Source of the DNA: Sulfurovum sp. NBC37-1 | GTDB taxonomy: Bacteria; Campylobacterota; Campylobacteria; Campylobacterales; Sulfurovaceae | Assembly: GCF_000010345.1 (NCBI RefSeq) | Contig: NC_009663.1 | Span: 1,674,001-1,738,000, forward strand | DNA: 64,000 nt | Reading direction: 5' to 3' | In this document: in pieces, positions 61,205 to 64,000 of the stretch | How the letters are laid out: each line of letters opens with the position of its first letter | Numbering within the stretch: position 1 is the stretch's first letter | The notes under the pieces: model-generated | Told to the model about the DNA's origin: nothing | Seen by the model: the letters and a program-made list of their open reading frames with translations, nothing else | The model's database searches: none | Program-made: the position numbers and the translations under genes

Positions 61205-61615
61205 TTATTCCCCTTCTACTATCTTAATAAAGTTGTTCTTCTTTTCATGAAGAAATAATTTCTTAACTTGATTACCATTTTTCAGTACAACTCCTCTTTT
61301 ACCAATATATTTTACTGTATATCCAAAAATTTTATCATCAATACTTTTCCATGAATCATTGATATATGCCTTTCCGTTCATAATCGCATGTAAGGACATT
61401 TTAGTTTCTGTTTTCGATACTTTAGTCGGTACAAAAACTATCTTTTTTTCTTCTTTCCTGATTACAAACGGTTCTTTTGTTTTCTCAAGTGTAATTAAAT
61501 CAGCCCCTTTTCTTTTTTTGTGGATCTTAACAACCATATTTTCTATTTGATCCACTGATAAATTCGCATTGAGTGATATCATCAAAAGTCCAAAAATTAA
61601 AAGTAATTTATTCAT
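61205..61615 (-). CDS. mshK: MshK/PilP-like periplasmic protein
   Basis: A 136-residue exported protein starting MNKLLLIFGLLMISLNA. The ATG at 61615 overlaps the stop codon of the preceding gene (TAATG); an extra six residues could be read upstream. The mature part ends in a compact domain (DDKIFGYTVKYIGKRGVVLK) like GspC/PilP HR domains, which dock onto the secretin. The assignment rests mainly on gene order. Confidence 0.6.
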   Translation of the reverse strand: MNKLLLIFGLLMISLNANLSVDQIENMVVKIHKKRKGADLITLEKTKEPFVIRKEEKKIVFVPTKVSKTETKMSLHAIMNGKAYINDSWKSIDDKIFGYTVKYIGKRGVVLKNGNQVKKLFLHEKKNNFIKIVEGE

Positions 61616-62268
61616 TAGTGGTTTATCCCCCATACTGATAGATTGATATCAGCTACAATCTGTGAATCATTAGTATCTACAGTTAGATTTGTACCATAAA
61701 TATCTGTAACAAGTACATTTTGTTCCAACTCATTGATAAATTTAACGATATTTTTATAACTTCCCTTACATCCAATACCAATTTCAAGTACATGTCCAAA
61801 ACTACCGTTATTGTCAATATAGTCATTAGATATATAATTGATATCTACATTTTGGACTTCAGCCCTATTCGTAATAGAATTTAAAAATCTAGACCAGCTT
61901 CTTTGATTGAAAAGCATATCTGAAAGTTTTTGAATATTCGTATCAATAAACTTAATTTTATTATCTAAGGTTACGATATGCTGTTTCTTTCTAACAATGT
62001 CATTATCATATTTCTTTATATAATAATTTCTATCCCCATCAACTGTAATCGAATTCAAATAAGTATTATTATCTGTAATGCTTTTTTGAATATTTTTTTT
62101 TGTAATCTCACTTTTTTTATATTTTTTTTCCGTATATGGCAATAAATAAGCATAAGCAATATAAGCAATGATCCCCGCAATCCCTAGAATGATAAACCAT
62201 TTTTCACTCTCTTTCTTAGGTGCGAAATAATTATCTAATTCTTCAAGTTTATCTTCTATAAATTTCAT
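61615..62268 (-). CDS. mshJ: MshJ/PilO-like inner-membrane protein
   Basis: The 217-residue protein has one membrane helix (FIILGIAGIIAYIAYAYLLP), a coiled coil, and a C-terminal ferredoxin-like domain (LEIGIGCKGSYKNIVKFINE). This is the PilO/GspM layout. It overlaps the upstream gene by 4 bp. Low primary similarity; order supports the call. Confidence 0.72.
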   Translation of the reverse strand: MKFIEDKLEELDNYFAPKKESEKWFIILGIAGIIAYIAYAYLLPYTEKKYKKSEITKKNIQKSITDNNTYLNSITVDGDRNYYIKKYDNDIVRKKQHIVTLDNKIKFIDTNIQKLSDMLFNQRSWSRFLNSITNRAEVQNVDINYISNDYIDNNGSFGHVLEIGIGCKGSYKNIVKFINELEQNVLVTDIYGTNLTVDTNDSQIVADINLSVWGINH

Positions 62269-63806
62269 CTCAAATCCACCTTTAACAAACCTTTATAATA
62301 TGTACTATTAAGATCTTTTTTGATCAATTCAATATCAATGGAATTTAATTCATTGAAGTGTGTGTCAGAGATGTCTTTAATTAACTCTGTTATCTTTCTA
62401 TCATCCGAACTTACTAACGAAAGCCACAAAGTATTTTCTTTGCTATAGAGTTGATCCAAATGAACGTCATGTTTTGCAAGATCTTCTGCAATGGTATAGA
62501 ATATTTCAGATTTTAGGCGATAGTTCACTTTCTTATCATAAATCGATATCAGCGTTTTTGCCTTTCCATTGTAGATATTAGAAAGAGTAGCTATTCGTTT
62601 ATCCAATCCTGAAATAATTTGTTTTTTTTCACCCAAAATCTTTTTATATTTATTTGCTTCTGCAGTTAATTGATCATCTTGTATTTTTAATGCATATATT
62701 TTGGCATCATTAGCATATGCGCCTATAAGATAAACCATAGGATAAGCCAGTCCTAGAGAGATGGCTGCAACCGTAGCCACAATGAATTGCCCACTGGCGC
62801 GATTCAGGAATGATGGTGGACGAGGGAACATAGTCAGGTTAACGATAGATGTTTCATCTTCAAGGTAATCTAAAGAAGAAAGCAACATCAGGTACTGAAG
62901 CTGATCTGTATACCACTCATCAGTATTGACATGATAGTCAAAATTGAAATCTACTGATTGCAATCCCAAATAATTTTCACTGTAATCATCCAATCCTATG
63001 ATTGGTCCCTGTACACTTCCAATAAATATATTCTCTACTGTTTCAAGTTTAAATGCTCTTTTAATATAAATAATAATATCATTAAGCGTAATAAATACTT
63101 CACCAAAAATCTTCATCAGATTTTGCTGATAAATACCATCCGTACTTTTTAAACCTTCTGACTCAAGAACAGAGAAAAACTCTTTTTCATTTACTTTTTC
63201 TCCAACAAGTTCACAATATTTATCATAAATTTGTTCAAGAGAAAATTCAATAGATTTTGAGTATAGATATTCTCCATTATTATAAAACGTTGCCGATGCC
63301 TCATACATATTAAAGTAAATAAAACAATGAACACCATTGTTCTGCAATATCTCTCTTTTATAAATAGTCTTGTATAAAAGTGGGGCAGGGATAATCAGAT
63401 CCAGAAACTTAGTCTGTTCCTTTATTGGGAGAAAAAGAGAATTGAGTGTTTCAGGCTCAGTAATGAAGAGACGAAATTCTCTCATTTCATCTATCGTATT
63501 GACTTCTTCATAAGATATGACATAATCACTAGCCTGATCTAGTCCAACTTCTTCATATGCTTTGATATCTAAAATATCCTGAATATCCTCTTCAGGAATA
63601 CTACGACTCAGTTGAATTGTTGCCGTTATAATATCTTGATTGCTCACAAATGAAGTAACAAAGTTAGATTTATTGTAACTGAGTTTTTTTAGAGAATTAA
63701 ATTTCTCATCTTTAAAAATATACTTTTCATCTGTATATACATCAAGTGTAATGATATTTTTAATATCTAATTTTGACTTTTTTAACGAATTATTTTCCAC
63801 AAACAT
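62265..63806 (-). CDS. mshI: MshI-like protein (PilM/PilN-type fusion)
   Basis: A 513-residue protein. The cytoplasmic part (1-335) is weakly like actin-fold PilM/GspL. A membrane helix (FIVATVAAISLGLAYPMVYL) near 345 is followed by a coiled coil (YALKIQDDQLTAEANKYKKI) and a PilN-like periplasmic domain. A single protein doing the work of PilM and PilN matches MshI/GspL. It is the first gene of the operon seen here, with an AT-rich leader. Confidence 0.72.
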   Translation of the reverse strand: MFVENNSLKKSKLDIKNIITLDVYTDEKYIFKDEKFNSLKKLSYNKSNFVTSFVSNQDIITATIQLSRSIPEEDIQDILDIKAYEEVGLDQASDYVISYEEVNTIDEMREFRLFITEPETLNSLFLPIKEQTKFLDLIIPAPLLYKTIYKREILQNNGVHCFIYFNMYEASATFYNNGEYLYSKSIEFSLEQIYDKYCELVGEKVNEKEFFSVLESEGLKSTDGIYQQNLMKIFGEVFITLNDIIIYIKRAFKLETVENIFIGSVQGPIIGLDDYSENYLGLQSVDFNFDYHVNTDEWYTDQLQYLMLLSSLDYLEDETSIVNLTMFPRPPSFLNRASGQFIVATVAAISLGLAYPMVYLIGAYANDAKIYALKIQDDQLTAEANKYKKILGEKKQIISGLDKRIATLSNIYNGKAKTLISIYDKKVNYRLKSEIFYTIAEDLAKHDVHLDQLYSKENTLWLSLVSSDDRKITELIKDISDTHFNELNSIDIELIKKDLNSTYYKGLLKVDLR

Positions 63807-64000
63807 TTATACACTTCCTTGCTTCTTGGCCAATTATATATGTTATAATATTAAAAGTCTCTTACAAACGCTAATGTTTTCAACAAAAACATAATTTTTA
63901 CTAATCATTCATTATATTAAGTACCAAGAAGAGTATATAATCTAATGTTTCCCTTAAGATATCTGTAAACAGACATACCTTATCTTAAATAATATAGCCA
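63807..64000. other. AT-rich region upstream of the msh-like operon
   Basis: No gene is seen in the 194 bp to the window end. It holds likely promoter sequence for the operon on the minus strand (TATAAC near 63845 region) and a dyad TTAAGATA (63954-63961) with TATCTTAA (63981-63988) enclosing TCTGT-AA-ACAGA. Confidence 0.3.

Overview
The window looks like chromosome from a chemolithotrophic Campylobacterota bacterium, most like the Sulfurovum/Sulfurimonas side of the phylum. This rests on a GyrA N-terminus of Campylobacter/Helicobacter type, an HsrA-type orphan response regulator, the Wolinella/Helicobacter gene order hydA-hydB-hydC-hydD-hydE, and generally Campylobacterota-like proteins. No rRNA, tRNA, CRISPR array or intact insertion sequence was seen.

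Layout. 1-8.6 kb: start of gyrA (minus), exbB-exbD, a thioredoxin-like protein, SelO, YebC, a LysM/3D cell-wall protein, threonine synthase and a secreted propeller-like repeat protein. 8.7-18.2 kb: a PAS-GGDEF-EAL signalling protein, a di-heme peroxidase, argB, lpxK, a DUF455 protein, a metallo-beta-lactamase-fold hydrolase, YgiQ and a hotdog protein. 18.4-25.6 kb: an HsrA-like regulator, a DUF234 protein, a degenerate NtrC/NtrB-like pair, and two amt-glnK cassettes.

25.7-51.9 kb is a hydrogenase island. It holds a maturation protease; a hyp operon on the minus strand (nickel transporter, hypB, C, D, E, hypX, hypA); a zinc-ribbon protein resembling a disabled IS1595-type transposase; a hydrogenase whose small subunit is fused to an FAD/NAD(P) oxidoreductase, with its large subunit; a MerR regulator with two matching operator-like sites; and the minus-strand cluster hydABCDE-hypF for the periplasmic, membrane-linked uptake hydrogenase. 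A three-gene operon of a TetR regulator and a soluble, sensor-like hydrogenase follows. Three NiFe hydrogenases are therefore encoded together. Two large subunits carry C-terminal tails and two proteases are present; the third has no tail.

52-64 kb: a YigZ-family protein, VanZ-like protein, hemH, kdsB, then a minus-strand operon in the order of the Vibrio MSHA pilus genes mshI-J-K-L-M-N-E-G, with no pilin genes after mshG.

The most notable unexplained signals are: (1) two copies of a roughly 270-bp element with long terminal inverted repeats, in which paired arms differ between copies but stay complementary; (2) a 117-bp repeat in inverted orientation on both sides of hypE-hypX-hypA, also with compensating stem changes; (3) an 18-bp dyad directly after the -10 box of both the hyp and hyd promoters; (4) an apparently decayed Tat signal inside the oxidoreductase-hydrogenase fusion; (5) Asn in place of a proximal-cluster Cys in all three hydrogenase small subunits; (6) three in-frame heptamer-repeat insertions within hypF. 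All functional statements are from reading the sequence and from knowledge of the families; no database search was run.
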